Virus record (IMG/VR): IMGVR_UViG_3300032296_001209
Location: 1-64,000 of that record
Length of the DNA stretch: 64,000 bases
Strand: one strand, 5' to 3'
Source of the DNA: a virus
The notes under the pieces were generated by a model. The model searched no databases, was not told the origin of the DNA, and was given only the letters and a program-made list of their open reading frames with translations. Shown here piece by piece: positions 6,712-14,492 of this stretch. A program made the translations under genes and the position numbers. Each line of letters begins with the position of its first letter. Positions within the stretch are counted from its first letter, which is position 1.

Positions 6712-7367
6712 GAATAGTTTGTATATCTGATACACATACAATGCATGAAGATGTTAATCTTCCTGACGGTGATATCTTAATTCATGCCGGTGACTTTAGT
6801 AATAGAGGTGGTAGACATGATGTAGAAGATTTCTTTGGTTGGTTGATGAGAATTAAACCTAAGTATAGATACATAGTATTTATTGCCGGTAATCATGATA
6901 AATCTTTTGATAGCAAGTATGGTGATATGCCAGACTGGTTAGCTGAAGGTATAGCAGAGTTAGAACAGAATGATATTATCTATTTAAAAGATAGTTCTAT
7001 AGAGTTAGAAGGTGTTACATTTTATGGAATGCCTTGGACTCCTTGGTTCTTTGGAGATACTTGGGCTTTTAATAAGAAAGAACAAGACATGCAGGAAGTC
7101 ATTGATATGATAGAGCCCTGTGATGTATTAATTACACATGGACCACCATTATATACCGGTGATTTAGCAGCTAATAATGGAAAACATGTAGGTTGTCCCT
7201 TATTAAGAGAGAAAATAAATGAGATACAACCCAGATTGCATGTATGTGGACATATACATGAAGGTAGTGGTATCCAATTAGTAGATAGATGTATTCATGT
7301 TAATGCATCACAGCTCAATGAACATTATGAGCTAATCAATGTACCATATTCAATAGAACTGCCATGA
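6708..7367 (+). CDS. Calcineurin-like metallophosphoesterase
   Basis: A two-metal phosphoesterase with the full motif series: SDTHTMHEDV (D-x-H, residues about 7-9), DILIHAGDFSNRGG (GD), IAGNHDKSF (GNHD), LITHGPPLYTGD (H) and HVCGHIHEGSG (GHxH). Its 219 residues suit a small single-domain family member. The substrate could be a phosphomonoester, cyclic nucleotide or nucleic acid end and cannot be told from sequence. It is translationally coupled to the DUF1599-like gene and to a 58-aa gene. Confidence 0.9.
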   Translation: MRIVCISDTHTMHEDVNLPDGDILIHAGDFSNRGGRHDVEDFFGWLMRIKPKYRYIVFIAGNHDKSFDSKYGDMPDWLAEGIAELEQNDIIYLKDSSIELEGVTFYGMPWTPWFFGDTWAFNKKEQDMQEVIDMIEPCDVLITHGPPLYTGDLAANNGKHVGCPLLREKINEIQPRLHVCGHIHEGSGIQLVDRCIHVNASQLNEHYELINVPYSIELP

Positions 7368-7540
7368 AAATAGAATCAACTTACTACAACTTTTTCAGAA
7401 AGAAATTAGGACAAAGGGACTATCCCTACATCTTCTTTTATCCATTACCATTTATTGCTATTTCTAGAACCGGGGTAACCTATAAGTTCAGTGTAACATT
7501 AGGATGGTTATTCTGGACAATTTATCTAAAATTTAAATGA
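7364..7540 (+). CDS. Hypothetical 58-aa protein
   Basis: An ATG at 7364 opens 58 codons to TGA at 7538-7540. Both ends show the 4-nt ATGA overlap with the phosphoesterase and helicase genes, filling a 170-nt gap. The product is aromatic and basic (RDYPYIFFYPLPFIAISRT, then FSVTLGWLFWTIYLKFK), with a hydrophobic end that could be a membrane-associated hairpin. No function recognised. Confidence 0.75.
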   Translation: MKIESTYYNFFRKKLGQRDYPYIFFYPLPFIAISRTGVTYKFSVTLGWLFWTIYLKFK

Positions 7541-8640
7541 CAAAAAGAGACCAAGTACAACAAAATGCATTAATAGAAGTAGTTAAACATAAAAGAAGTA
7601 GTGCTGTAATGAGTATGGGTGCTGGTAAAACTAAACTGGGCCTAATGCATATGCAGTATTATCTACATGATCAAAGCAGATACCTAGTAGTAGCACCCAA
7701 AAGATCTATCTTCCAATCTTGGATTGATGATTGTAAAAAGTTTGAGTGTGAAGAGTTACTAGAGCATATCACCTTTACAACATATTTATCTTTAAGTAAG
7801 AATAAAACAGATTATGACTGTGTGTATCTAGATGAGATGCATAGTCTATTAGATAGTCACCTAGAGTGGCTTGACAGTTACCGGGGAAGAATACTAGGTC
7901 TAACAGGTACACCTCCTAAGAGAGGCTCTAAAGCAGATATAGTATTTAAATACTGCCCGGTTAAGTTTACATATACTGTAGACACCGCAATTGATGATAA
8001 AATTCTTAATGATTATGAGATTCATGTGCATACAATGCCATTGGATACTAGAAATAACATGAAGAAAGAATCTAAGAAAACGGGTGTGTGGTATACATCA
8101 GAGTTTAAGCAGTACACTTTCTGGAATAATAAATTACAGAATGCCAGTAGTGAGAAAGAAGTAAGGTTCTTAAGAATCATGCGCATGAAAACACTGATGA
8201 GTTTACCAAGCAAAGAGAAATATGCTACACAGCTTATGAATAATAGTAATCATAAATGTATAGTATTTGCTAACACAAAAGAGCAGGCTGATAAACTTTG
8301 TAGATATAGTTACCATTCTGGAAATAAGAAATCTGAAGAAAACCTTCAGAACTTTAAAGATGGTGTTATAAACAGACTAAGCTGTGTGCTACAACTTAAT
8401 GAAGGTATTAACATTCCTAATCTTAAGGAAGGTATTATCTTACATAGTTATAGTAATGAGCGTAAGTCTAATCAGCGTATAGGTAGATTGCTGAGACTAA
8501 ATCCGGATGATAAATCTATTATTCATATTTTATGCTATAGTAATACTATAGATGAGACATGGGTAAAAGAAGCACTATCTGATTTAGATCAAAACAAGAT
8601 TACCTGGAAGAACATTAATCAATTAGAATTAGATTTATGA
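7537..8640 (+). CDS. Superfamily 2 DNA/RNA helicase
   Basis: A 367-residue SF2 helicase. Visible motifs are Walker A as SMGAGKTKLG (about residues 26-35), Ia YLVVAPKRSIFQSW, a DExH-type Walker B in VYLDEMHSLLD, motif III LTGTPPKR and, in the second RecA domain, HKCIVFANTKEQAD, LNEGINIP and QRIGRLLRL (motif VI arginines). It is compact, with two core domains and no large accessory domain. It probably remodels DNA in replication or recombination. It is in one unit with the next gene. Confidence 0.9.
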   Translation: MTKRDQVQQNALIEVVKHKRSSAVMSMGAGKTKLGLMHMQYYLHDQSRYLVVAPKRSIFQSWIDDCKKFECEELLEHITFTTYLSLSKNKTDYDCVYLDEMHSLLDSHLEWLDSYRGRILGLTGTPPKRGSKADIVFKYCPVKFTYTVDTAIDDKILNDYEIHVHTMPLDTRNNMKKESKKTGVWYTSEFKQYTFWNNKLQNASSEKEVRFLRIMRMKTLMSLPSKEKYATQLMNNSNHKCIVFANTKEQADKLCRYSYHSGNKKSEENLQNFKDGVINRLSCVLQLNEGINIPNLKEGIILHSYSNERKSNQRIGRLLRLNPDDKSIIHILCYSNTIDETWVKEALSDLDQNKITWKNINQLELDL

Positions 8641-9026
8641 AAGTATTCACAACAACCTTAGTTAAGAAAGAAGGCAAACTAGATTTTAATAATGATGCTA
8701 TTAAGAAAGTTTATAACCAGTTTGTTGGAGTAGTACCGGATGGTTTTACAGTAAATGTAATCTTTGAATTAAATGGGCCCAAAGCTACACTTGCACAAAT
8801 CTCTAAAGCACATGCTGCATGTAGAGAGATTGCAGTGTTTACCGGGCACAACTTTGAAGATATCAAACTATTGGTTAAAGAGAAAGCAGGATTGATTATA
8901 AAAAATAATAGTGATGGGGAAACCACCACTATTATCAAGTCTTTTGGCGATTGCTCAAAAGAGGAAATGAGTCAAGTAATACAAGTTACTGAAGAAATGT
9001 GCGCCAGTATGGGAATTGGGTGTTAG
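8637..9026 (+). CDS. Hypothetical protein (129 aa), weak NinB-like features
   Basis: An N-terminal beta-like part (MKVFTTTLVKKEGKLDF...) is followed by a helical segment AQISKAHAACREIAVFTGHN, then FGDCSKEEMSQVIQ and EEMCASMGIGC. The late pattern of a small acidic turn, a helix and a terminal GI is reminiscent of the phage recombination protein NinB, but I could not confirm this. Its TAG stop overlaps the stop of the convergent minus-strand gene. Confidence 0.7.
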   Translation: MKVFTTTLVKKEGKLDFNNDAIKKVYNQFVGVVPDGFTVNVIFELNGPKATLAQISKAHAACREIAVFTGHNFEDIKLLVKEKAGLIIKNNSDGETTTIIKSFGDCSKEEMSQVIQVTEEMCASMGIGC

Positions 9027-9373
9027 TCACCTGATTCCTGTGGTGCATCTTCCTGAGTAGACTCTGCACTTTCAAGATCAATCATCTTCTTGGCCTCTTC
9101 TTCAATCTCTTCTACAGTTTTCATCTCTGTAAGATTATTATCTTTAGCATACTTCTCGATATCATTGATAAGGATAGCTAAAGTTTCATAATGAAACTCC
9201 CAGGGCTCTGAATGTTGTTGATTCTTGATTCTTTCATTAGCAGCTTGTACTTCTTCTTTAGATAAATCTTTTAAGATGTACATCAACAATGCTTGTACAC
9301 GGGTTAAGAAGGCCCCGTTTACTTTAATATCTACTACTGTAGATAATGGTAATACTTCAATTTTTTCTGACAT
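9023..9373 (-). CDS. Hypothetical acidic protein (116 aa)
   Basis: MSEKIEVLPLSTVVDIKVNG... then a helical body (RVQALLMYILKDLSKEEVQAA, ERIKNQQHSEPWEFHYETLA) and an acidic tail (STQEDAPQESGD). The ATG at 9373 is chosen because an exact TAnnTTTG promoter element sits 6 nt upstream; a farther in-frame ATG at 9409 would lie upstream of that promoter. It is a single minus-strand gene in a plus-strand region. Its stop overlaps the stop of the gene at 8637. Function unknown. Confidence 0.7.
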   Translation of the reverse strand: MSEKIEVLPLSTVVDIKVNGAFLTRVQALLMYILKDLSKEEVQAANERIKNQQHSEPWEFHYETLAILINDIEKYAKDNNLTEMKTVEEIEEEAKKMIDLESAESTQEDAPQESGD

Positions 9374-9379
9374 AATACA

Positions 9380-9387
9380 CAAATATA
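9380..9387 (-). promoter_or_regulatory. Bacteroidetes-type -7 element TATATTTG
   Basis: An exact TAnnTTTG on the minus strand, 6 nt from the ATG at 9373. The spacing is the same as for the promoter at 6431 and again predicts an almost leaderless transcript. A further TTTG copy lies directly upstream of it. Confidence 0.6.
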
Positions 9388-9390
9388 CAA

Positions 9391-10113
9391 ATGAATACAA
9401 CACAAACAATAAACATTAGTGAAACACAAAAGAAATTAACTAATAGATTATTAAATACAGACTGGTATAGCGCTCTTAATCACTTCATTACAAAGAGTGA
9501 GTTTGCAGATATACTAGAGAAACTGGTGTATGAAGTTGAGCAGGGTAAAAGATTTGTACCAAAAGTTAAAAATACTTTAAATGCTTTTATTGAGTGTGAA
9601 TTAAAAGACTTAAAAGTTGTTATTATTGGACAAGATCCTTATCCATGGTTACATCATAGTCATCCAGACGGTACAGTAGCAGATGGTTTAGCATTTAGTT
9701 GCGGTAATAGTATGAAAATACAACCATCACTGCAGTATATCTTTGATGCTTTAGGTAAACCTGAAGAAGATAGAAATCCGGATCTTAAATATTTAGCGCA
9801 TCAAGGTGTATTATTATTAAACACTGCACTTACAGTTGAACTAAATAAGCCGGGAACACATCAAGCTATATGGAAGCCATTTATAAACATTGTCATTGAT
9901 ACAATTAATTTTAATAAATCAGATATTGTTTATATATTGCTCGGTAAAGTAGCTCACCAGTTTGAAGATGTTATCTCTGATGAGAATCTAATACTAAAAG
10001 CTTCTCACCCGGCAAGTGCTGCGTATAACAAAGGTGTGTGGGATTGTAATGATGTATTTAACAAAGCTAATGAGCACTTAAAACAAAAAGATAAAACTGT
10101 AATCAAATGGTAA
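9391..10113 (+). CDS. ung: Uracil-DNA glycosylase (family 1)
   Basis: It removes uracil from DNA. It has the catalytic water-activating motif GQDPYP (about residues 80-85, Asp82), the uracil-binding region GTVADGLAFSC, VLLLNTALTVELNKPGTH and the C-terminal HPASAAY (His about 206), here in place of the usual HPSPLS. Its 240 residues match family length. It is divergent from the gene ending at 9023, with its ATG only 17 nt from the other start codon. With ThyA and dCTP deaminase it suggests the phage DNA contains thymine and is kept uracil-free. Confidence 0.93.
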   Translation: MNTTQTINISETQKKLTNRLLNTDWYSALNHFITKSEFADILEKLVYEVEQGKRFVPKVKNTLNAFIECELKDLKVVIIGQDPYPWLHHSHPDGTVADGLAFSCGNSMKIQPSLQYIFDALGKPEEDRNPDLKYLAHQGVLLLNTALTVELNKPGTHQAIWKPFINIVIDTINFNKSDIVYILLGKVAHQFEDVISDENLILKASHPASAAYNKGVWDCNDVFNKANEHLKQKDKTVIKW

Positions 10114-10304
10114 GAGACTTTATTGACATGGTAATCTGTACTTATATACATAAGAAGTACAAAGAAAAAAACCCAGCTGTTATAGCCAGGTTTCTTAAAT
10201 TTAAATATGGTGTAAGCTGCAGCTTAGATGTTATCAATAAAAGATATCAATTAGAAAAATGCAGTCTTGATTCTGAAGCCAACATAAAGGGCAATAGCAA
10301 CTAA
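10107..10304 (+). CDS. Hypothetical small basic protein (65 aa)
   Basis: MVRDFIDMVICTYIHKKYKE... with a helix-turn-helix-like stretch (PAVIARFLKFKYGVSCSLDV). The start overlaps the uracil-DNA glycosylase stop by 7 nt. The last 54 nt overlap, in antisense, the end of the lipoprotein gene at 10251, so the C-terminus (about 18 residues) is less certain. DNA binding is only a possibility. Confidence 0.55.
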   Translation: MVRDFIDMVICTYIHKKYKEKNPAVIARFLKFKYGVSCSLDVINKRYQLEKCSLDSEANIKGNSN

Positions 10305-10778
10305 AAGACCATAGAGCTCAATCTTTAATTTTTTAATGTCTGAGCTCTTATCTTTTATGATAAGTTCTTGTTCTTTTATGATGCTATCTCTATCAGCAAT
10401 GTCTTTTTCCAATACAGACTCATAAGATTTATCACGGAGTTTTTGTGTTATGGTATTACTTTGTATAATAGTCCTGGTTTTTTCAGGGCAGTAACTAGTA
10501 ATTACACCATTCTTAATACTGATTCTTACATCATTAACTGTAGTATCCAAGTAAACACCTTTTAGACCATCATGAATGATCTTTGTTTCAATCATGGTAT
10601 CAATATCTGTAAAAGTATCAATATGAGTAACGGTATCAATAATGGTATCAACAACGCAAAGCTTTCTTCTGAAGAATTCTTCTTTGGTTTTACTGATATG
10701 TTTTTCTTTGAAAGCAAGTCTAACAGGGTTACATGCAAGTAATGTAATAGCTAATAAGAGTGATAATCGGTATTTCAT
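10251..10778 (-). CDS. Lipoprotein with C-terminal transmembrane helix, candidate unimolecular spanin
   Basis: The N-terminus MKYRLSLLLAITLLACNP is a lipoprotein signal with lipobox LLAC (Cys16). Polar and coiled-coil regions follow (VLEKDIADRDSIIKEQELII), then a C-terminal hydrophobic helix (ELYGLLVAIALYVGFRI). A protein tethered to the outer membrane by lipid and to the inner membrane by a C-terminal helix is the architecture of a u-spanin, which joins the two membranes at lysis. At 175 residues the length fits. The next minus gene upstream is another small membrane protein. The role is inferred from topology only. Confidence 0.7.
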   Translation of the reverse strand: MKYRLSLLLAITLLACNPVRLAFKEKHISKTKEEFFRRKLCVVDTIIDTVTHIDTFTDIDTMIETKIIHDGLKGVYLDTTVNDVRISIKNGVITSYCPEKTRTIIQSNTITQKLRDKSYESVLEKDIADRDSIIKEQELIIKDKSSDIKKLKIELYGLLVAIALYVGFRIKTAFF

Positions 10779-10783
10779 ATAGT

Positions 10784-11095
10784 TTAAATTTTGGTTTTAC
10801 TTAATTCCTGATCTAAATCACAAATCTCTTCGTGTTTAGCAACAGGAACAAAAAAAGGTAACTTTTCTTCAGGTAGCTCACCCTCATTGGATGCTCTCCT
10901 AAAATAGTTACCCTTGATTAGAGCTAAGTCTTTTTCTAAAGACTCAATTCTAGCTTGCTGTGAGCTTGATACCTCTAAAAGACGTTTTATATCTTGCTTC
11001 ATCTCACGGAGATCAGCCCAAATCATCATCCCAAGAATTGAGACAATTGCAGGACTGGCCCAGATTTTAATTCTGTCAATAACGTTTGTTGCCAT
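10784..11095 (-). CDS. Small membrane protein with coiled coil, possible lysis accessory
   Basis: A 103-residue protein: a short amphipathic N-terminus, one hydrophobic segment (IWASPAIVSILGMMIWADL, residues about 11-29), then a coiled coil (REMKQDIKRLLEVSSSQQARI and ESLEKDLALIKG) and a polar tail. This single-pass plus coiled-coil layout is seen in holin-associated and hemolysin-XhlA-like proteins. It is directly upstream of the candidate u-spanin on the same strand, 5 nt apart, suggesting a two-gene lysis cassette. Confidence 0.7.
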   Translation of the reverse strand: MATNVIDRIKIWASPAIVSILGMMIWADLREMKQDIKRLLEVSSSQQARIESLEKDLALIKGNYFRRASNEGELPEEKLPFFVPVAKHEEICDLDQELSKTKI

Positions 11096-11096
11096 G

Positions 11097-11170
11097 ATTA
11101 AAAAGGGTTAGCCTCCCTCTGAGATAACCCATCTTTGGAAACCTGCAGATAGAGGAAGGCATCCCCACCT
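11097..11170 (-). promoter_or_regulatory. Attenuator-like leader before the membrane-protein gene
   Basis: Read on the minus strand, GGGTTA (11130-11125) pairs with TAACCC (11110-11105), followed directly by a TTTTT tract 2 nt before TCATG. This is an intrinsic terminator just upstream of the start codon. Its loop contains AGAGGGAGG, which can instead pair at 8 of 9 positions with CCTTCCTCT lying upstream (about 11159-11151). Two exclusive foldings, one of them a terminator, is a riboswitch or attenuator arrangement. No ligand family was recognised. Confidence 0.45.
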
Positions 11171-11228
11171 AAATTAAAACTATGAATGATAGAAGTTGTC
11201 AAAAGATATACAGATTTCTAGATAGGTT

Positions 11229-11260
11229 CTTGTGGATACGATGTTAGTGAGTTATATTTG
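11229..11260 (+). promoter_or_regulatory. Bacteroidetes-type promoter for the replication block
   Basis: An exact -7 element TATATTTG at 11253-11260. A near -33 element CTTG (consensus TTTG) at 11229-11232 is 20 nt away, the expected spacing. The ATG at 11290 follows after 29 nt. The spacer contains TGTGGATAC (11231-11239), one mismatch from a reverse-oriented DnaA box. Confidence 0.65.
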
Positions 11261-11289
11261 TACTCCCACTATTAATATACAAACCAACT

Positions 11290-11745
11290 ATGAAAGAAAC
11301 AATAAAAAGTGAAGAAGTAGAGGAAGAAATTGCAAAATTTAAAAAGCAATTTCAGGAAAAACACGGCATTAAACTAATTGTATTATCTCCTGCAGATAAT
11401 ATACATAGGCTTACAATACCGGAAGCAGCTGAAATTATTAATAGACACCTGGTTAAGTATAGTGCACTGCATTATAAAAAGCCGGCTAAAAAGAAATCTA
11501 GAAGAGAGGATACAGTTATTCACTCACAGGCATTCTGTAAGATTTGTAAAGATCTTAATTATGGACCTAGTGAAATAGCAAGGTTTCTTGATAAGGATCA
11601 TAGTACCGTTATATACTCTATAAGAAAAGCAAGTGACTTATTATCTATAAATGATAACCGGTTCTTGACTGTATATAATTCTGTTAAACGAGAGATAATA
11701 AATAAAATGTATGGAAGAGATATTCAATATTCTGATTCAGAATAA
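11290..11745 (+). CDS. DnaA domain IV-like DNA-binding protein
   Basis: A 151-residue protein whose C-terminal half has the DnaA origin-binding helix-turn-helix: YGPSEIARFLDKDHSTVIYS followed by IRKASDLL. This matches the DHSTV signature with the following helix that contacts DnaA boxes. The N-terminal half is a charged helix plus a basic linker (KKPAKKKSRRED). There is no AAA+ ATPase domain, so it is not a full DnaA; it may mark the phage origin or regulate transcription. It is the first gene of the replication block, downstream of a promoter containing a DnaA-box-like sequence. Confidence 0.8.
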   Translation: MKETIKSEEVEEEIAKFKKQFQEKHGIKLIVLSPADNIHRLTIPEAAEIINRHLVKYSALHYKKPAKKKSRREDTVIHSQAFCKICKDLNYGPSEIARFLDKDHSTVIYSIRKASDLLSINDNRFLTVYNSVKREIINKMYGRDIQYSDSE

Positions 11746-12298
11746 GATAACTCCTAATCAGCATTACATGCTACATTGTCTCCGGAATAAAATACAACCT
11801 ACTGCTATTAATCCATATGCAGAGGGAAGAGAACTCAAGTTTAAAGGTTTAGTAAATGATAAGTGGGAACTACTCCCAGCTGCCATTGAACTCCTTGATA
11901 AGATAGATGAGTTCTTTCATGTAAAGAAAGAGGAGACAAGTAAAGTAATTGCCGGTGATGATTTTAAAGAGAACATAGTCAAGTATCTGGACCTATTCCC
12001 TAAACGTAAACTACCAAGCGGTAAACTAGCTAGATCAGATAAGAAGAATATAGAGAGTAACTTCAGATGGTTCTTTAAAACCTTTGAGTATTCTTGGGAC
12101 ACTGTTCTTAAAGCAACGGCTCACTATGTAGACGAGTATGAGAAGAAGAATTATCTATACATGCAAACATCACAGTACTTTATCAGTAAGACACAACCGG
12201 ATAAATCCAAAATGTCAGAACTGGCAAACTATTGTGCAATGCTAATAGATGGTGTAGATATGGATGATGATGATCATTTTAAAGAAAGAGTAGTATGA
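11711..12298 (+). CDS. Conserved replication-block protein of unknown function
   Basis: A 195-residue protein (MEEIFNILIQNKITPNQHYM...) with a helical, tryptophan-containing middle (NIESNFRWFFKTFEYSWDTV) and an acidic end (DGVDMDDDDHFKERVV). It lies directly before the replicative helicase with a 4-nt overlap and starts 35 nt inside the DnaA-like gene. Position and composition would fit a helicase loader or replication adaptor, but no family motif supports that. Confidence 0.75.
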   Translation: MEEIFNILIQNKITPNQHYMLHCLRNKIQPTAINPYAEGRELKFKGLVNDKWELLPAAIELLDKIDEFFHVKKEETSKVIAGDDFKENIVKYLDLFPKRKLPSGKLARSDKKNIESNFRWFFKTFEYSWDTVLKATAHYVDEYEKKNYLYMQTSQYFISKTQPDKSKMSELANYCAMLIDGVDMDDDDHFKERVV

Positions 12299-13257
12299 CA
12301 AAAGAGTTATGGATTCCTAGAAAAGATGGCTTTAAGAAAGCTTTAGAGTACATGAAGGGTAGATCTGATGGAGTTATTAAATCCATACAGACACCCTGGG
12401 CTAAATTTAATGATGCTACTACTAATGGTATTGAGTGGAACACACTTAATGTAATTGGTGGTAGACCAGGTGCTGGTAAAACTTTGATTAAAGACCAGAT
12501 TATCCGGGAAGCATTTGCTCTTAACCCAGATACACAGTTTAGAGTACTAGAGTTCAGCTTTGAGATGATTATGCAGACTTCATGCCTGCGTGATTTTAGT
12601 GCAAGTTTAGGTAAGACTTATAAGTATCTGTGTAGTGCAGAGAACAATAAGCTTACCAATGAAGAGCTAGCTCAGTGTTATGAGTTAGCAAAACAGAAGG
12701 TGCACTATCCTATTGACACAGTTGAACAACCTTGTACTGTAAATGAGATGCGTGATATAGTAGATAAATACATCAATGAATATCAGACAAAGACAATTAT
12801 TACATTGGATCACAGTATCCTATTAAAGAAAGCCCCATACCATAGAGACAAATACGAGATGTTATATGAGTTTGGTGAGATGCTTACTGAAATAAAGAGA
12901 GTGTACCCAATTACTATGATTGTTCTTAGTCAGTTAAACAGAAGTGTAGAGTCACCGGAAAGAAATGAAGATGGTAAGTATGGTAACTACATACTTGACT
13001 CTGATATCTTTGGTGGTGATGCTCTATTACAGCACGCTGACTTAGTAGTAGGTCTTAATAGACCCGCAAAACAAAAAATTAAATACTATGGACCTGATAG
13101 ATATATCATTGAAGATGATAAGACTTTGGTTATGCACTTTCTTAAAGCAAGAAATGGTGATAACCGGATGTCATTCTTTAAGGCCCAATTTGAAAAGATG
13201 AGTGTAACAGAAATGGAGACACCAGCAACACAAGAAAGAAGAATTAAAACCGTATGA
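12295..13257 (+). CDS. DnaB-type replicative helicase
   Basis: A 320-residue RecA-fold (SF4) helicase without the DnaB N-terminal domain. Walker A is GGRPGAGKT (about residues 55-63), followed by RVLEFSFEM. Walker B-like TIITLDHSIL comes next, then the ITMIVLSQLNRSVESPERNE segment (motif 3/DnaB H3 glutamine and Arg) and the late QHADLVVGLNRP and LKARNG regions. It should unwind the phage fork as a hexamer. It sits between an unknown protein and a 182-aa protein, with ATGA overlaps on both sides. Confidence 0.9.
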   Translation: MTKELWIPRKDGFKKALEYMKGRSDGVIKSIQTPWAKFNDATTNGIEWNTLNVIGGRPGAGKTLIKDQIIREAFALNPDTQFRVLEFSFEMIMQTSCLRDFSASLGKTYKYLCSAENNKLTNEELAQCYELAKQKVHYPIDTVEQPCTVNEMRDIVDKYINEYQTKTIITLDHSILLKKAPYHRDKYEMLYEFGEMLTEIKRVYPITMIVLSQLNRSVESPERNEDGKYGNYILDSDIFGGDALLQHADLVVGLNRPAKQKIKYYGPDRYIIEDDKTLVMHFLKARNGDNRMSFFKAQFEKMSVTEMETPATQERRIKTV

Positions 13258-13802
13258 TAAGCACAAAATCAACACAGAAACTTAGTACGGAAGAAAGAAA
13301 GAAGAGGATACAAGACTTGTATGAATACCAAATGGAAAAATTCATGCAGGAGAATGTATCTGAACCTTTATTTATTCCAAAGATGGCCTACAAACCGGCC
13401 ACAAAAGATGAGAAGCACATTACATTCTTTGCCTCTGAGTTAGAGAGAGCAGAGTATTATGAGGTGCCTAAGAATGTATACACTGAATTTATTAGCAGTG
13501 AGTACATTCCTGAAGATCCCAAGCGTACATTGTACAAGTGGGTATTTAATCCACACTGGAGAACAGAGTATGATATCATTGAAGCTACAGAAAGCATTCA
13601 AGAGAGATACATGATCCCTGTTGCGGAACTTAGAATTGTGCAACAGGCTGCTGCACAAAAAGAAATTAAATTGCCATCATTGGATTTAGGTCCTACAGAT
13701 GAGCCCTTTAATATGCTTACAATTAGAGATCTTGCTGCTATCATGCTGAAGAAGCCGGTTAGTAACAAGCAATGGTTAAATGAAATTATAAAATCAAAGT
13801 AA
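13254..13802 (+). CDS. Hypothetical replication-block protein (182 aa)
   Basis: It begins MISTKSTQKLSTEERKKRIQ, a charged helical N-terminus, with a tryptophan-containing middle (KWVFNPHWRTEYDIIEA) and a C-terminal helix (LTIRDLAAIMLKKPVSNKQW). It shares its MISTK start with the SSB-like and primase genes nearby. It is coupled to the helicase gene. No function recognised; a helicase or SSB partner is plausible from position. Confidence 0.75.
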   Translation: MISTKSTQKLSTEERKKRIQDLYEYQMEKFMQENVSEPLFIPKMAYKPATKDEKHITFFASELERAEYYEVPKNVYTEFISSEYIPEDPKRTLYKWVFNPHWRTEYDIIEATESIQERYMIPVAELRIVQQAAAQKEIKLPSLDLGPTDEPFNMLTIRDLAAIMLKKPVSNKQWLNEIIKSK

Positions 13803-13803
13803 T

Positions 13804-14487
13804 ATGGCATCAAGTATCTTAATCATCGCAGAGAGTGGTGCAGGTAAAAGCACAAGTATTGCAAACCTGGACCCAAAAGAAACATTTATTATTAACGTTG
13901 CAAACAAACCACTTCCTTTTAAAGGATGGAAGTCTAAGTACAAAATCTGGAGTAGGGAAGACCAGAGTGGTAACATGTATACAAGACCCATTGCTAAAGA
14001 AATTGAGGCTTGTCTTAAATATGTTAGTGAGAAAAGACCTGAAATTAAAAACATTGTAATAGATGATTTTCAGTACATTTTTGCATTTGAGTATTTTGAA
14101 AGGGCTGAAGAAAAAGGCTATGATAAATTTACTAGCATTGCCAAAAACATGGCAAGCATTGCAAAACTTCCTATTGTACTACGTGAGGACCTACATGTAT
14201 TTTTCTTAACTCATGCGGAAGAGTCTCAAGACTTAGAAGGCAGAAGAAGATTTAAAGCAAAAACAATTGGTAAATTAGTAGACAACAGTTTAACTTTGGA
14301 GGGACTATACTCCATAGTTTTATTTGGTAAAGTAAAGAAAGATAAGGATGGTAATATAAACTATGTATTTGAGACCCAGAACAATGGTGAGAATACATGT
14401 AAGTCACCAGCCGGTATGTTTGAGTCCTTTGAGATTCCCAATGATTTAGAATTTGTAAAACAAGCAATAATTAACTACGAAAATTAA
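13804..14487 (+). CDS. RecA-like P-loop ATPase (AAA_24/Sak4-like)
   Basis: A 227-residue ATPase starting directly with Walker A, IAESGAGKSTSIANL (residues about 8-22). Walker B is NIVIDDFQYIFAFEYFERA, and a sensor-like HVFFLTHAEE follows. This layout is the phage nucleotide-binding family that includes Sak4-type single-strand annealing proteins. The gene immediately before the SSB-like protein is the usual context of such recombinases. It probably promotes strand annealing in recombination-linked replication. Confidence 0.8.
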   Translation: MASSILIIAESGAGKSTSIANLDPKETFIINVANKPLPFKGWKSKYKIWSREDQSGNMYTRPIAKEIEACLKYVSEKRPEIKNIVIDDFQYIFAFEYFERAEEKGYDKFTSIAKNMASIAKLPIVLREDLHVFFLTHAEESQDLEGRRRFKAKTIGKLVDNSLTLEGLYSIVLFGKVKKDKDGNINYVFETQNNGENTCKSPAGMFESFEIPNDLEFVKQAIINYEN

Positions 14488-14492
14488 TAACC

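Noticed and set aside
8637-9026. Firm assignment as recombination protein NinB
   Set aside because: Only a loose resemblance of the C-terminal half; a profile search is needed, so it was left hypothetical.
9374-9409. Upstream ATG at 9409 for the minus gene at 9023
   Set aside because: It would place the start before the TATATTTG promoter element and overlap the divergent uracil-DNA glycosylase start.
13598-14054. Minus-strand frames opposite the RecA-like ATPase and the gene before it
   Set aside because: They overlap two well-supported coupled plus-strand genes and show no family features.
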